A stretch of 64,000 nucleotides of DNA from Oligoflexia bacterium (GCA_023701205.1 JAMPXJ010000020.1:18296-82295), one strand, 5' to 3'; shown: positions 38,614 to 47,373, counted from the first letter of the stretch. Numbers and translations: made by a program. The notes: generated by a model from the sequence alone, not told the origin.

Positions 38614-39987
38614 ATGGCGCGCTCCACACCGACGAATCAGGAATCCCGCTTCAGCATCGATGAGCTGTTTTTCTCGAAAACCGATTCCCGCGGGATCATC
38701 CTGGCGGGCAACGAGGTCTTCGTCCGCGTGAGCGGCTACCCCCGCCAGGAAATGTACGGGGCGCCTCACAACCTCATCAGGCACCCGGACATGCCCCGCT
38801 GCGTGTTCAAGCTCTTCTGGGAGACGATCCAGAAAGACCAGCCCATCGGCGCGTACGTGAAAAACATGGCCGCGAACGGCGCTTTCTACTGGGTTTTTGC
38901 CTGCGCTTTTCCCGTGGAGGGCGGCTATCTCTCGATCCGGCTCAAGCCTTCAACCGCGTTTCTCGCGCTGATGCCGGGAATCTACTCCGAGCTGCTGCGG
39001 GTCGAGCGCGGCGGCGAGGGCATGGAAGGCGGCGTCCGCAAGCTGCTCGAGATCCTCAAGGACAAGGGTTATGACTCCTATCAGGCCTTCATGACTGACG
39101 CGCTCACGCAGGAGCTGCGCGCGCGGGCCGTCGCTCTCGAAGGACGCAAAACGCGCGTGTTCAGCGAGAGCCGCCGGATCGACGGCTCGCTCTCCGCGCT
39201 CATGGCGCTGGCGGCGCGCTCGGGGGACGCGGCGCACGCCTATGCCTCGATCTTCGAGAGGCTCGACCGGTTCGCGCAGGGTAGCCGCACCTTCGAACAG
39301 CAGACGGCCACGATCCTCAAGGCGTATCGCGAGCTGGGCCTTCTCTCTTTCAACATGGCGATCGCGGCGGACAGCGCCGGAGAGCAGGGCCGGACTCTTG
39401 CGGTGGTCGCCTCGACCTTTCAGAAAATGGCATCGGAGATCCAGGGCCAGCTCGCGCAGTTCCAGGAGTCCATGCAACGGCTGACGGTGGTGATCCAGGA
39501 TTCGCGATTTCGCATCGCCGCGGCCTGCCTCCAGACGGAGATGACCGCGTTTTTCGTGAGGGAACTCGTGGCGGCCACCGAGTCGGGCAAACAGGAAGGC
39601 GGCGTGGAGGAATTCAGGAAAAGTTGCACCGAGCTTCTCGCGCTTGCCGGCAGCTACTCGGAGCAGGCCCGCCAGGGAATTTTGCAGCTTCAGGCGCTGC
39701 TTCGCCGGTTCACGAACGAACGCGAGGAGCTCGAGGCGTCGGTCGTCGGCCTCGAGGTGATTCGCCAGAGCGGCACGGTGGAGTCCTCGCGCTCCAACGA
39801 GCTCAAGGCGGCTTTCGGCGCGCATATCGAGCGGATGCGCAACTTCGTCCTGTCGGTCAAGGAGCCCACGCGCAGCGTGGGCGATACCCTGGTCTCGCTG
39901 CTCATCGACGTGCAGGACACGCAATCTCTCATCTCGAGCGTGCTCGAGACCTTCCGTCAGGCTAGCGCGGCGCTCGCGCGCGTTTGA
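38614..39987 (+). CDS. Soluble Aer-like PAS protein with degenerate MCP signalling domain
   Basis: 457 aa, no membrane segments. PAS domain (about 15-125) has the Aer-type features FVRVSGYPRQEMYGAPHNLIRHPDMP and FYWVFACAFP. The C-terminal helical region contains LGLLSFNMAIAADSAGEQGRTLAVVASTFQKMASEI, matching the tip hairpin and glutamyl helices of chemoreceptors ([22 protein letters not shown]) but with changed key residues. HAMP is absent. In Aer the PAS binds FAD and senses redox; whether FAD or CheW binding is retained here is unclear. No chemotaxis genes adjoin it. Confidence 0.75.
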   Translation: MARSTPTNQESRFSIDELFFSKTDSRGIILAGNEVFVRVSGYPRQEMYGAPHNLIRHPDMPRCVFKLFWETIQKDQPIGAYVKNMAANGAFYWVFACAFPVEGGYLSIRLKPSTAFLALMPGIYSELLRVERGGEGMEGGVRKLLEILKDKGYDSYQAFMTDALTQELRARAVALEGRKTRVFSESRRIDGSLSALMALAARSGDAAHAYASIFERLDRFAQGSRTFEQQTATILKAYRELGLLSFNMAIAADSAGEQGRTLAVVASTFQKMASEIQGQLAQFQESMQRLTVVIQDSRFRIAAACLQTEMTAFFVRELVAATESGKQEGGVEEFRKSCTELLALAGSYSEQARQGILQLQALLRRFTNEREELEASVVGLEVIRQSGTVESSRSNELKAAFGAHIERMRNFVLSVKEPTRSVGDTLVSLLIDVQDTQSLISSVLETFRQASAALARV

Positions 39988-40426
39988 GGACGATTCCCAC
40001 GAATTCCGCCTGGTCCGCGCGCCTGATCCCGAACTTCGCGAGAGTGCGGTCGAGGTCCTGGAGGAGGTAAGCCCACTCGAGCGGAGAGATCTCGATCTCC
40101 GGGCCGAGCTTGTCGAGGATCCCCGGGATCATGGGACAGGGGCCCCCGCTCACGGCGCAGACGCGTTCGGAGAGCTCCCGGACGAGTCTCTCTTTCTTCA
40201 GGCTGAGGGTGAGCTGTCGGAGCTCGGGATTCTTCATGAGCCTGGGATCTTCCGCGAGGACCGAGAGGAAATGCTCGGTGGCTTTCCGTACGACGGGCAT
40301 CCCGCCGAGGCGAGCGAAGAGCGGCGGCTTCTCGGCCGCGAGCGACAGGGCGCAAGGCAGCAGCACGGAGGCGCAGAGAAGAAGAGGATGGATGGAAGGG
40401 AAAAGGGCCTTGCGCCGCTCCAACAT
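39962..40426 (-). CDS. Exported truncated-haemoglobin-like protein lacking the proximal histidine
   Basis: 154 aa from ATG 40426. Signal-like N-terminus with hydrophobic PLLLCASVLLPCALSLAAE. The body reads LFARLGGMPVVRKATEHFLSVLAEDPRL, then VCAVSGGPCP, both group I truncated-globin hallmarks. At the F8 position, where the family has M...H.G..I, it has DKLGPEIEIS without His (about 105-111). So haem binding in the usual way looks lost. The same kind of lipoprotein/periplasmic globin-like proteins occur in other Gram-negatives. Overlaps the convergent gene by 26 bases. Confidence 0.72.
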   Translation of the reverse strand: MLERRKALFPSIHPLLLCASVLLPCALSLAAEKPPLFARLGGMPVVRKATEHFLSVLAEDPRLMKNPELRQLTLSLKKERLVRELSERVCAVSGGPCPMIPGILDKLGPEIEISPLEWAYLLQDLDRTLAKFGIRRADQAEFVGIVLKRARAPR

Positions 40427-40583
40427 GCCCCCATCATAGCAGCACGGCAGGGCTTCGCGCCAATTCTCCTCCACGGATGAGACATGGCTGTCGCGCTTTC
40501 TGAAATCGGCAGAAATGCGCTCAAACCGCGCGAGTACCGGCCCTCCTGCCAAGCGCCGCAAGCGCCGGATCTCCGGAAAGTGA

Positions 40584-40609
40584 GACAAGGATGTCGCGAA
40601 AACCGGACA
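40584..40609 (+). promoter_or_regulatory. Candidate enhancer-binding-protein sites
   Basis: Three half-sites: GACA (40584-40587), TGTC (40592-40595) and GACA (40606-40609). They form GACA-N4-TGTC and TGTC-N10-GACA dyads. They lie about 106-131 bases upstream of the expected sigma-54 start site, the usual range for NtrC-type activator sites. The NtrC-type regulator at 42853-44256 is the obvious candidate binder; this is inference. Confidence 0.3.
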
Positions 40610-40688
40610 ATCCCGGGGTTTTTCCCGGGTCTTTTGAACGCCCACGCCGAATGCCCCGGAAGTACCCGAAATCCCGCCGGAAATTCGA

Positions 40689-40704
40689 TGGTATGGGCGT
40701 TGCT
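40689..40704 (+). promoter_or_regulatory. Sigma-54 (-24/-12) promoter of the cytochrome operon
   Basis: TGGTATGGGCGTTGCT matches the consensus TGGYRYR-N4-TTGCW. GG and GC are separated by exactly 10 bases, the invariant sigma-54 spacing. The predicted start is near 40715, giving a 19-base leader with AGGAG before ATG 40734. A sigma-54-dependent regulator and its kinase lie just downstream. Confidence 0.72.
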
Positions 40705-40733
40705 CTCGTTCCGAAGCAGGAGAAAGCAATCAT

Positions 40734-41333
40734 ATGAAAAGCGAAACCCTCACTCTCACCGACCGCATGGGCATCTTCTATGGGGTGATCTTCTTCTTCT
40801 TCATGCTGCCGCTCTCGATCTTCCTGGGGAGCATCCCCTCGGTGATCCTCTCGGACGTGATCCAGAACAAGGTGGCCGCCCTGGCGGCGATTCTGGCGAT
40901 CCTGGGCCTGGACATCGTCGTCACTTTTTTCGTCGGGATAATCCTCGGACTCGTCTTCAGCTACGCCCTGAGCGCCTTCGGGCGGCTGCTTCGTATCCAG
41001 CAGACCGTCGCGGCGATGCTCCGATCGGAGCGATTGATCGAGGATTCGCGGAAATCCAATCTGGGCGGCCTTCTCGGCGGGGGCGCGACGCTCGTGGCCT
41101 TCTTCGCGCAGGGACAGGTACCGATCCATTCCGTGACGAGACGGGTGGAGCATCTCTTTCCGGCGCCACTGGTGCTCAACCTCGGGGAGACCTTCCGTTT
41201 CGATCTGAGCCATATGTACGCGGCGACCACCGGTTTCCTGGCGGTCGGTTTTCTCTACGCGATCGCCGGAATCGTGCTCGGCACCCTGGTCGCCGCGGTC
41301 GTGGACCTGGCCATCGCGAGCGTACGGAGCTGA
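40734..41333 (+). CDS. Inner-membrane protein of unknown family
   Basis: 199 aa. About four hydrophobic helices: IFYGVIFFFFMLPLSIFLGS, AALAAILAILGLDIVVTFFVGIILGLVF, a central GGLLGGGATLVAFFA and FLAVGFLYAIAGIVLGTLVAAVVDL. I do not recognise it. First gene after the sigma-54 promoter and 2 bases before the cytochrome gene, so it is likely an accessory or quinone-side partner of that cytochrome. No haem motif. Confidence 0.75.
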   Translation: MKSETLTLTDRMGIFYGVIFFFFMLPLSIFLGSIPSVILSDVIQNKVAALAAILAILGLDIVVTFFVGIILGLVFSYALSAFGRLLRIQQTVAAMLRSERLIEDSRKSNLGGLLGGGATLVAFFAQGQVPIHSVTRRVEHLFPAPLVLNLGETFRFDLSHMYAATTGFLAVGFLYAIAGIVLGTLVAAVVDLAIASVRS

Positions 41334-41335
41334 AG

Positions 41336-42856
41336 ATGAGCACGGCGGAACTTCGGCTGGCTTGGCGCAGGTTCTGGCCGCTTGGCCTGCTGTTACTGAT
41401 ATTCTTCCACTCCCGCGCCGCGGCGGCGGATCCGGAGCCCGCGCAGCTTCGGGAGGCCGATCAGGCGATCCTCCGGAATTTTCCCGCGCTCGCGCGCTAC
41501 AGTCCGCTGGGGCCGGGATGCGTGCGCTGCCATGAGCGCCACTTCATCGAGACAGCGGGGAGCGTCCATGGCCGGACGCGGCTTCTGCGCGATCTCCCTG
41601 CGGGTACCCTTTGCCTGACCTGCCACGACACCAACCATATCGCGACCAACCCCGCCAGGGTGGCGCGGCTCGGCCTGCCGGCGATCGAGAAGAAGCCCTA
41701 TGACGACCTTTCCTGCATGCGCTGCCATGCCGATCCCGTCGTCGCGAAGGCCTTCGGTTTCCCCGCGCATGTGCCGGGCGAATTCGAGCAGTCCATCCAC
41801 TATCGCAAGGCGATGCTGGGGGAGCGCAAAGCTCCGCTCTGTCATGACTGTCACGGAACGCATCGGGTGGCGGCCGTGAGGGATCCCGGGTCACCGCTCT
41901 TCGAGGCCCAACGGGTCAAGGTGTGCGCGAGCTGCCATGCAGGGGCGAATCTCGAATTCACGGCCACCTTCGATCACCGTCCCATCACGCGCGAGGAAAA
42001 AGCCACGGAATTCTGGACCATCGCGGCCTTCAAGACGCTCACGCTTTCGACGTTCCTTCTGCTGGGTCTGTATGTACTGATGGACTTCATCACCATCGTG
42101 AGGATCGCGCTGACGCCCGGCCGGCGCCGGCACGCGCCGGGACACGCGCCTCCCGCCGGCCGACGATACGTCCTGCGCCTCGATCTTCATACCCGGATCC
42201 AGCATTTCATGATGTTCTCGAGCGTGATCATCCTCGTCATCACGGGCTGGCCTCTCTTCGAGCCCAGATCCGGCGTGGCACGCTCCCTCATGGGCTTTTT
42301 CGGAGGCGCCGGCGCGACCGCGGTCGTTCATCGCCTGGCGGGTCTGCTCATGATCGGCTCGCTGGTATATCACCTGGGCTATCTCTATCTGAAATTCCTG
42401 GCCGGAGGGCGCGGCCATCCGATGCTTCCGACCTTCAAGGACCTCAGGGACGTAGGGCAGATGGCCCTGTATTTCCTCGGCCTGAGGAACGAGCGTCCCG
42501 AGTTCGAGCGATTCTCGTTCATCGAGAAGTTCGATTACTGGGCGGTGTTCTGGGGGGTCGCCATGATGGGAGTGAGCGGGCTCATCCTCATGTTCCCGAC
42601 CATCGTGACCCAGCTGCTTCCGTCGCTGGCGGTGAGGCTCGCCCTGATCGTCCATGCCGATGAGGCGCTCCTCGCGGCGATCGTCCTGTTCATCTGGCAC
42701 TTCTACAACGTGCACCTCAGGCCCGGGATCTTCCCGATGAACTGGGCTTGGCTCACCGGCCGCATGCCCGAGGAGGTCTACGAGGAGGAGCACGCCGCCG
42801 AGGTGCGCCGCCTGAAGGCACGGGGCGAATGGCCCGCGGCTCGGGAGGACGGCTAA
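41336..42856 (+). CDS. Pentahaem cytochrome c fused to cytochrome b561-like membrane domain
   Basis: 506 aa from ATG 41336; the frame is open further upstream but that part is shadow. Signal or anchor helix (12-31). The periplasmic part has five CxxCH haem sites: C62-H66, C93-H97, C127-H131, C169-H173 and C197-H201, with SIHYRK and CHGTHR as in NapC-like or DUF-type cytochromes. Residues about 220-480 hold a helix, then a four-helix b-type domain with His in LHTRIQHFMMF, VVHRLAGLL, HLGYLYLKF and FIWHFYNVHLRP. It probably passes electrons between quinones and periplasmic acceptors. Final enzyme unknown. Confidence 0.87.
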   Translation: MSTAELRLAWRRFWPLGLLLLIFFHSRAAAADPEPAQLREADQAILRNFPALARYSPLGPGCVRCHERHFIETAGSVHGRTRLLRDLPAGTLCLTCHDTNHIATNPARVARLGLPAIEKKPYDDLSCMRCHADPVVAKAFGFPAHVPGEFEQSIHYRKAMLGERKAPLCHDCHGTHRVAAVRDPGSPLFEAQRVKVCASCHAGANLEFTATFDHRPITREEKATEFWTIAAFKTLTLSTFLLLGLYVLMDFITIVRIALTPGRRRHAPGHAPPAGRRYVLRLDLHTRIQHFMMFSSVIILVITGWPLFEPRSGVARSLMGFFGGAGATAVVHRLAGLLMIGSLVYHLGYLYLKFLAGGRGHPMLPTFKDLRDVGQMALYFLGLRNERPEFERFSFIEKFDYWAVFWGVAMMGVSGLILMFPTIVTQLLPSLAVRLALIVHADEALLAAIVLFIWHFYNVHLRPGIFPMNWAWLTGRMPEEVYEEEHAAEVRRLKARGEWPAAREDG

Positions 42857-44256
42857 TGCGGGCGCTTGAGGTCGAGCCGCTGCACGATTCGATGGATCGT
42901 GCGGCGATCGATCCCGCAATCGGCGGCCGCGGCGGTCACGTTCCAGTCGTGCTTGAGTAAGGCGTGACGGACGTAGTTCTCCTCCATCTGGTCGAAGAGG
43001 CGCTTCTTGGCTTCCGAAAAAGGCAGCGAGTAAAGGGAGGAGCAGTCGAGATCGAGCGGAGCCGCGGCCTGGCGGGTCACCAGATGCTGCGGGAGATCGT
43101 CCCCGTCGATCGTCCCGTCGCGATCGGCGAAGAGGAGGAATTGCGCCAGGTTTGCCAGCTCGCGCACGTTTCCCGGCCAGCGGTAGTCGAGGATGGCTTT
43201 GCGTGCCTCGGGAGTCATCCGCGAGGGCGCGGGGCGTTCGCGCGTCGCGGAGCGCCGGAGAAAGTGCCCGAGCAGAAGCGGAATATCCTCCTGCCGCTCG
43301 CGTAGCGGCGGGATCGCGATGGTGATGACGTTGAGCCGGTAGTACAGATCCTCGCGGAAGGCCTTTTGTGCCACCAGCTCGCGCAGATCCCGGTGAGTCG
43401 CCGAGACGAAACGCACGTCGATGGAGCGCTCCTTGTTGGAGCCCAGCCGTCGCACCTTGCGATCCTCGACCACGCGCAGGAGCTTTGCCTGGAGCAGCGG
43501 GGGCATCTCGCCGATCTCGTCGAGGAAGACAGTCCCGCCGCTGGCGTTCTCGAAGAGCCCGATCCGGGCGGCGCCGGCTCCCGTAAAGGCGCCGCTTTCG
43601 TGGCCGAAGAGCTCGTTCTCGAGCAGCTCTCCGGGGATCGCCGCGCAGTTGATCGGCACGAAATGGCCGCGACGTCGCGGGGACTTGTCATGGATGATGC
43701 GCGCCGCGAGCTCCTTGCCGGTGCCGCTCTCGCCATGGAGGAGCACGCTGGCTTCCATCGTCGCGGCGCGCTCGAGATCGGCGTAGACCTTCCTCATGGC
43801 CGCGCTTCCCCCGATGAGCTCGCCAAGCTGGGAGAGCTCGGCCACGCGCGAACGGAGAAACTGATTCTCGGAGCTCAGACGCGTCTTGTCGAGCGCGCCC
43901 TGGACGGAATGGAGGAGCTGCTCGGGCGAGAAGGGCTTGAGCAGGTAGTCGGAGGCGCCGGCCTTCAGCGCGGCGATCGCGGTTTCGATCGTCGGGAAGC
44001 CGGTCATGAGCACGATCGGGCAGCCCGAGCCCATGCGCCCGATTTCCCGGACCAACTCGATGCCTGTCATGCCCGGCATGGTCATGTCCGTCAGCACGAG
44101 GTCGAGCGACCGCTCGTCGAGAAGCCGCAGCCCCCGCTCGGCGGACTCCGAGGTGAGCACCGCGTAGCCTTCGTCCCCGAGGATGTCCGAGCAGGTGTCC
44201 AGCCAGTCGGACTCGTCATCGACCACCAGGATAGTTCCGCGGCTTTTCGCTTTCAT
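42853..44256 (-). CDS. Sigma-54-dependent response regulator (NtrC family)
   Basis: 467 aa. ATG 44256 lies 5 bases after AGGAGG and overlaps the kinase stop (ATGA); a GTG two codons earlier is less likely. Receiver with D57 (VLTDMTMPGMTG), AAA+ domain with GESGTGKE, the sigma-54-contact loop GAFTGA, GGTVFLDEIGEMP and R-finger region, and a C-terminal Fis helix-turn-helix (NVTAAAADCGIDRRTIHRIVQRL). It should activate sigma-54 promoters; the one at 40689 is the nearest. Overlaps the 3' end of the cytochrome gene. Confidence 0.92.
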   Translation of the reverse strand: MKAKSRGTILVVDDESDWLDTCSDILGDEGYAVLTSESAERGLRLLDERSLDLVLTDMTMPGMTGIELVREIGRMGSGCPIVLMTGFPTIETAIAALKAGASDYLLKPFSPEQLLHSVQGALDKTRLSSENQFLRSRVAELSQLGELIGGSAAMRKVYADLERAATMEASVLLHGESGTGKELAARIIHDKSPRRRGHFVPINCAAIPGELLENELFGHESGAFTGAGAARIGLFENASGGTVFLDEIGEMPPLLQAKLLRVVEDRKVRRLGSNKERSIDVRFVSATHRDLRELVAQKAFREDLYYRLNVITIAIPPLRERQEDIPLLLGHFLRRSATRERPAPSRMTPEARKAILDYRWPGNVRELANLAQFLLFADRDGTIDGDDLPQHLVTRQAAAPLDLDCSSLYSLPFSEAKKRLFDQMEENYVRHALLKHDWNVTAAAADCGIDRRTIHRIVQRLDLKRPH

Positions 44257-46103
44257 GGGCACCTCCTGCAGGAGCCGCCGTTCGGCGGGAAGAGAACCTC
44301 GAACTCGGCACCGCCCTCGGGATGATTGCTGATCCTGAGGGTCGCGCCGTGCTCCTCGAGGATCCCGTGGCTCACCGAGAGCCCGAGACCCGTGCCTTTT
44401 CCCACGGGTTTCGTCGTGAAGAACGGCTCGGTCACCTTCGATAGCAGCTCCGGCGGGATGCCCGGACCGTCGTCACGCACCGAGAGGCGGAGCCCCGCAC
44501 CCAGGGGCGTGTCCCGGGAGCTGGCGCTGATCCAGACGCGGCCGCCTTCGGGCAGGGCATCCACGGCGTTGTTGATGAAGTTGACGAGCACCTGCGTGAG
44601 CTGGCTGCGGCTGCCCTCGATGAGCGGAAGCTCGGGCCCGATCTGCTCGATCAGCTCGATTCCCTGCCGCTTCAGGCGGATCGTCGCAAGCTCGAGCGCG
44701 TCCTCGAGTGGCTCGCGGATGTGCAGCGGCTCCTTAGGTTGGGGCAGGCGCCGGGAGAAGGTGAGCAGCGCGCTGACGATCGTCGCGACGCGCTCGGACT
44801 GCTTGACGATGCGCTGAAGATATTTTCCGAGATAGTCGGGCGCTTCGGGCTCGGCCTGAAGGCGCCCCAGCGCATAACGAGCGCCGGCGAGGATCACGCC
44901 ATTAGGGTTGTTGATCTCATGGGCGACCGCCCCCGCCAGCTCGCCTACCGCGGCGAGCCGGGCCGAGTGCAGGAGCTTCTGTCGCTGCTCCTGCAGCTGG
45001 CGTTGGAGCTCGTCGTTGAAGTTGCGCATCGTGCGGTGCGCGGCCCTCTCGAGCGTCACGTCGCGGCACTGGAGCATGAGCGCCACCGGAGTGCGATCGG
45101 AATCGAAAAGCGGATAGGCTTCCTGGACGAAATGGCGCTCGCCGAGCTGGAATTCCCCCGACTCGAAGCGCAGCGACGAGAGCGCGCGCTCGCAAAGCTC
45201 TTGGATGCCGCGGCCCTGGCCGGGAAGGCTCAGCGAGGTCACGGGTCGGCCCGACCAGTCTTCGGTCGTCGCTCCGACCAGATCCCGGAAGTACTGGTTG
45301 GCGAAAACAATGCGCGCTTCGGTCGAGATCATGGCCACGCCGATCCTGAGCCCGTTGAAGACCGCCTCCAGGGTGTCGCGCGTATCCAGCAGCTGATCCT
45401 CGCGCGACTCCAGCGCCTCCATCAGCGCGCCGAAGGTGGGCGACAGGCGATGGGGCAGGCCCAGCATCTCCGGGAGCTTCTCGGGCGCGACGCGCGCGCG
45501 GATGGCGCGGATCAGCCGCATCGTGACGAGCGAGACGTAGACGTCGACGAAGAGGACCGAGCCCAGCAGGAAGAGAAACGCGACGAAGAAGAGCGCGCCG
45601 GACCAGGCCAGCGTGTCGCGCGCCAGGGAGTAGAGGGGACGATAGGAGACGCCGATCTCGAGGAGGTCGCCCGGAGCTAGCGGTAGGCGCAGCACGAAAT
45701 CGGGGGTCGAGGAGAAGAGCAGATGAGCCGGGGGAAGCTGTCTCCCGATGGGCCGGGCGGGATCGATCGACACCGGCTCGCCCAGGGGTCCCGCTTTCTC
45801 TGACGCGGGCAGCCCGGTGTGGATGACGGGATCGCCTTGCCGCAGATACCGAGTCCAGAGCACGAGCTTGTGGTTTTGCGTCACCGCCACCGCGAGCTCG
45901 GGAGAGAAGCTCTTCTCGCCGGCACGGCGCGAGAGCGTGCTCAGATGCATTGCGAGCTGGCTGATATTCTCCTCTGCAAAGCGGGATTGTTGGAAGAAAC
46001 CGATGAAGATCAACGGAGAGAGGGCAACGAAGCAGGTGGTCGCGTAAGCGAGAAACTTGAGATGGCGGGGCAGGCGAGACTTGCGGACCGGTGAGCTTTC
46101 CAT
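44253..46103 (-). CDS. Membrane sensor histidine kinase partner of the NtrC-type regulator
   Basis: 616 aa from ATG 46103 (AGGA upstream; a TTG five codons earlier is rejected). TM1 (about 20-38), a periplasmic sensor of about 125 residues, TM2 (about 167-190), linker, PAS (about 245-350, VFNGLRIGVAMISTEARIVFANQYF), HisKA with H395 (GAVAHEINNPNGVIL) and ATPase boxes (FINNAVDALPEGG, DDGPGIPPELL, GTGLGLSVSHGI). The HEINNPN form is typical of NtrB/DctB-like kinases. Signal unknown. Coupled to the regulator. Confidence 0.9.
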   Translation of the reverse strand: MESSPVRKSRLPRHLKFLAYATTCFVALSPLIFIGFFQQSRFAEENISQLAMHLSTLSRRAGEKSFSPELAVAVTQNHKLVLWTRYLRQGDPVIHTGLPASEKAGPLGEPVSIDPARPIGRQLPPAHLLFSSTPDFVLRLPLAPGDLLEIGVSYRPLYSLARDTLAWSGALFFVAFLFLLGSVLFVDVYVSLVTMRLIRAIRARVAPEKLPEMLGLPHRLSPTFGALMEALESREDQLLDTRDTLEAVFNGLRIGVAMISTEARIVFANQYFRDLVGATTEDWSGRPVTSLSLPGQGRGIQELCERALSSLRFESGEFQLGERHFVQEAYPLFDSDRTPVALMLQCRDVTLERAAHRTMRNFNDELQRQLQEQRQKLLHSARLAAVGELAGAVAHEINNPNGVILAGARYALGRLQAEPEAPDYLGKYLQRIVKQSERVATIVSALLTFSRRLPQPKEPLHIREPLEDALELATIRLKRQGIELIEQIGPELPLIEGSRSQLTQVLVNFINNAVDALPEGGRVWISASSRDTPLGAGLRLSVRDDGPGIPPELLSKVTEPFFTTKPVGKGTGLGLSVSHGILEEHGATLRISNHPEGGAEFEVLFPPNGGSCRRCP

Positions 46104-46228
46104 GGTGTCCTCGCGCAATACGGGAAATACGCCCGGGAGCGCGAGCTGGCAATGAAGAAACCCCGGATGGTCATGATAAGTTGGCGTAAACCCTAGGTTT
46201 TATCGCAGCCCCCTCGGCGCTTGCGGAG

Positions 46229-47068
46229 ATGCTAGAATCAGAGTCAGTGGTAAATTCGTTTTCGCGCAGTTTCTTCGTGGTGATCACCTGGGTTTTCCTC
46301 TGCTTGGGACAGAACGGGCCGGCATGGGCGGTTGCGTCCTTGGGCCAACCCTGCACCCTGGACCGTTCCCACCGGCTCGATGTCGCCTTTCGCGAGATCG
46401 AGAACGTTCACGACTTCCTGGTGGATTTTTTCGGAAGAGAGCCTCCGGAGGAATACCAGGCGATGATCACGGCGGCGGCGCGGAGCTTCCGTCTTCCCGA
46501 GGCATTCCTGACGTGTCTTTTCGTCCGGGAGTCAGGCGGGAAGTGGGACGCGCAGGCGAAAAGCGATGCCGGCGCGGTCGGGCTGGCGCAGCTGATGCCC
46601 GCTCCGATCGAGGATATTCATTCCATCATCAACCTTCCGCCCGGATCCGCCTCCGGCGAATCCCGCGCCGCCGTCAAAAAGCGCTTGAGCGGCGTCTGGC
46701 GGACGTACTGGGAAAACGGCTTGAAGCGCCCGGTGCCCTTGAAGTTCGACCAAGCCGAAGCCCTCAAGCCGGAATCCGCCATCGGTGCCGGCGCGCTCTG
46801 GGTGCGTTACTATCTGGAGATCCTGAAAAGCGAAGGGCCCTGGAACCTCACTCCGATGGACTTGCTGATGCTCACGTCCGGAGCTTATAATCGGGGCGTG
46901 AATACCTTCGTCAAGGAATGCAAGGGCCTCGGGGTCGCCGAGTGCGTCCAGCGCATGCGGCGGCGCTCTCCCGAGACCTACCATCATATGGGCGCCGTCC
47001 GCCGGTGCATGGAAAGGGCGGGCGCCGTCGCTGACGATACCCAAACCAAGAAGGGAAATGAAAAATGA
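46229..47068 (+). CDS. Exported lytic transglycosylase (SLT family)
   Basis: 279 aa from ATG 46229; a GTG at 46247 is an alternative since neither has a strong ribosome site. Hydrophobic signal at about 14-36 (FFVVITWVFLCLG to AWA). Catalytic Glu E101 in VRESGGKWDAQAKSDAGAVGLAQLMP, the SLT signature, and TSGAYNRGVNTF further on. It cleaves peptidoglycan glycan strands. The stop overlaps the start of the next small gene (ATGA). Region is rather isolated from cell-division genes. Confidence 0.85.
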   Translation: MLESESVVNSFSRSFFVVITWVFLCLGQNGPAWAVASLGQPCTLDRSHRLDVAFREIENVHDFLVDFFGREPPEEYQAMITAAARSFRLPEAFLTCLFVRESGGKWDAQAKSDAGAVGLAQLMPAPIEDIHSIINLPPGSASGESRAAVKKRLSGVWRTYWENGLKRPVPLKFDQAEALKPESAIGAGALWVRYYLEILKSEGPWNLTPMDLLMLTSGAYNRGVNTFVKECKGLGVAECVQRMRRRSPETYHHMGAVRRCMERAGAVADDTQTKKGNEK

Positions 47069-47373
47069 GGAAGCTCGTCCCGTTGTTCGCTCTTTTGCTC
47101 TGTCTTCCCGCGTTTGCGGGCGAAGAGGAGTTCGCTCGGCACAAACAGCGCATGACCGAGGAGCTGGATTCCCAGATCTCCGCGCTTCAGTCGGCCAAAG
47201 GCTGCGTCGCGAACGCCCAGAAGGACGAGGAGCTCAAAGGTTGCCGCAAGGAAATTCAGGAAGCCAGGCAGGCGCAGCGCGAGCGGCGCAAAGAACATCG
47301 CCGCGAGATGCTCGACAAACGCATCGAGCGACTGCAGAAGCAGAAAGCGGAGATGGATTCCGAGAAAAAGTAG
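47065..47373 (+). CDS. Small exported coiled-coil protein
   Basis: 102 aa. Signal peptide MRKLVPLFALLLCLPAFAG, then a highly charged helix (HKQRMTEELDSQISALQ, EIQEARQAQRERRKEHRREML, RIERLQKQKAEMDSEKK) with two cysteines (GCVANAQKDEELKGC) that could form a disulfide. Translationally coupled to the transglycosylase, so it may be its periplasmic partner or regulator. No family recognised. Confidence 0.75.
   Translation: MRKLVPLFALLLCLPAFAGEEEFARHKQRMTEELDSQISALQSAKGCVANAQKDEELKGCRKEIQEARQAQRERRKEHRREMLDKRIERLQKQKAEMDSEKK

Larger units (their letters stand above)
40427..40733. other. 307-base intergenic regulatory region
   Basis: No gene is supported here. It holds TGTC/GACA half-sites, a CCCGGG-gttttt-CCCGGG hairpin (40612-40629) followed by TCTTTT, and a sigma-54 promoter, all before the membrane protein/cytochrome operon. 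The hairpin could stop leftover transcription or be a protein site. Confidence 0.5.

Noticed and set aside
40427..40729. Long upstream extension of the globin-like gene
   Set aside because: Sequence before MLERRK is not protein-like and the signal peptide begins at 40426.
40484..41335. Upstream extension of the cytochrome reading frame
   Set aside because: Overlaps the sigma-54 promoter and the 199-aa membrane gene; ATG 41336 starts a proper signal/anchor helix.
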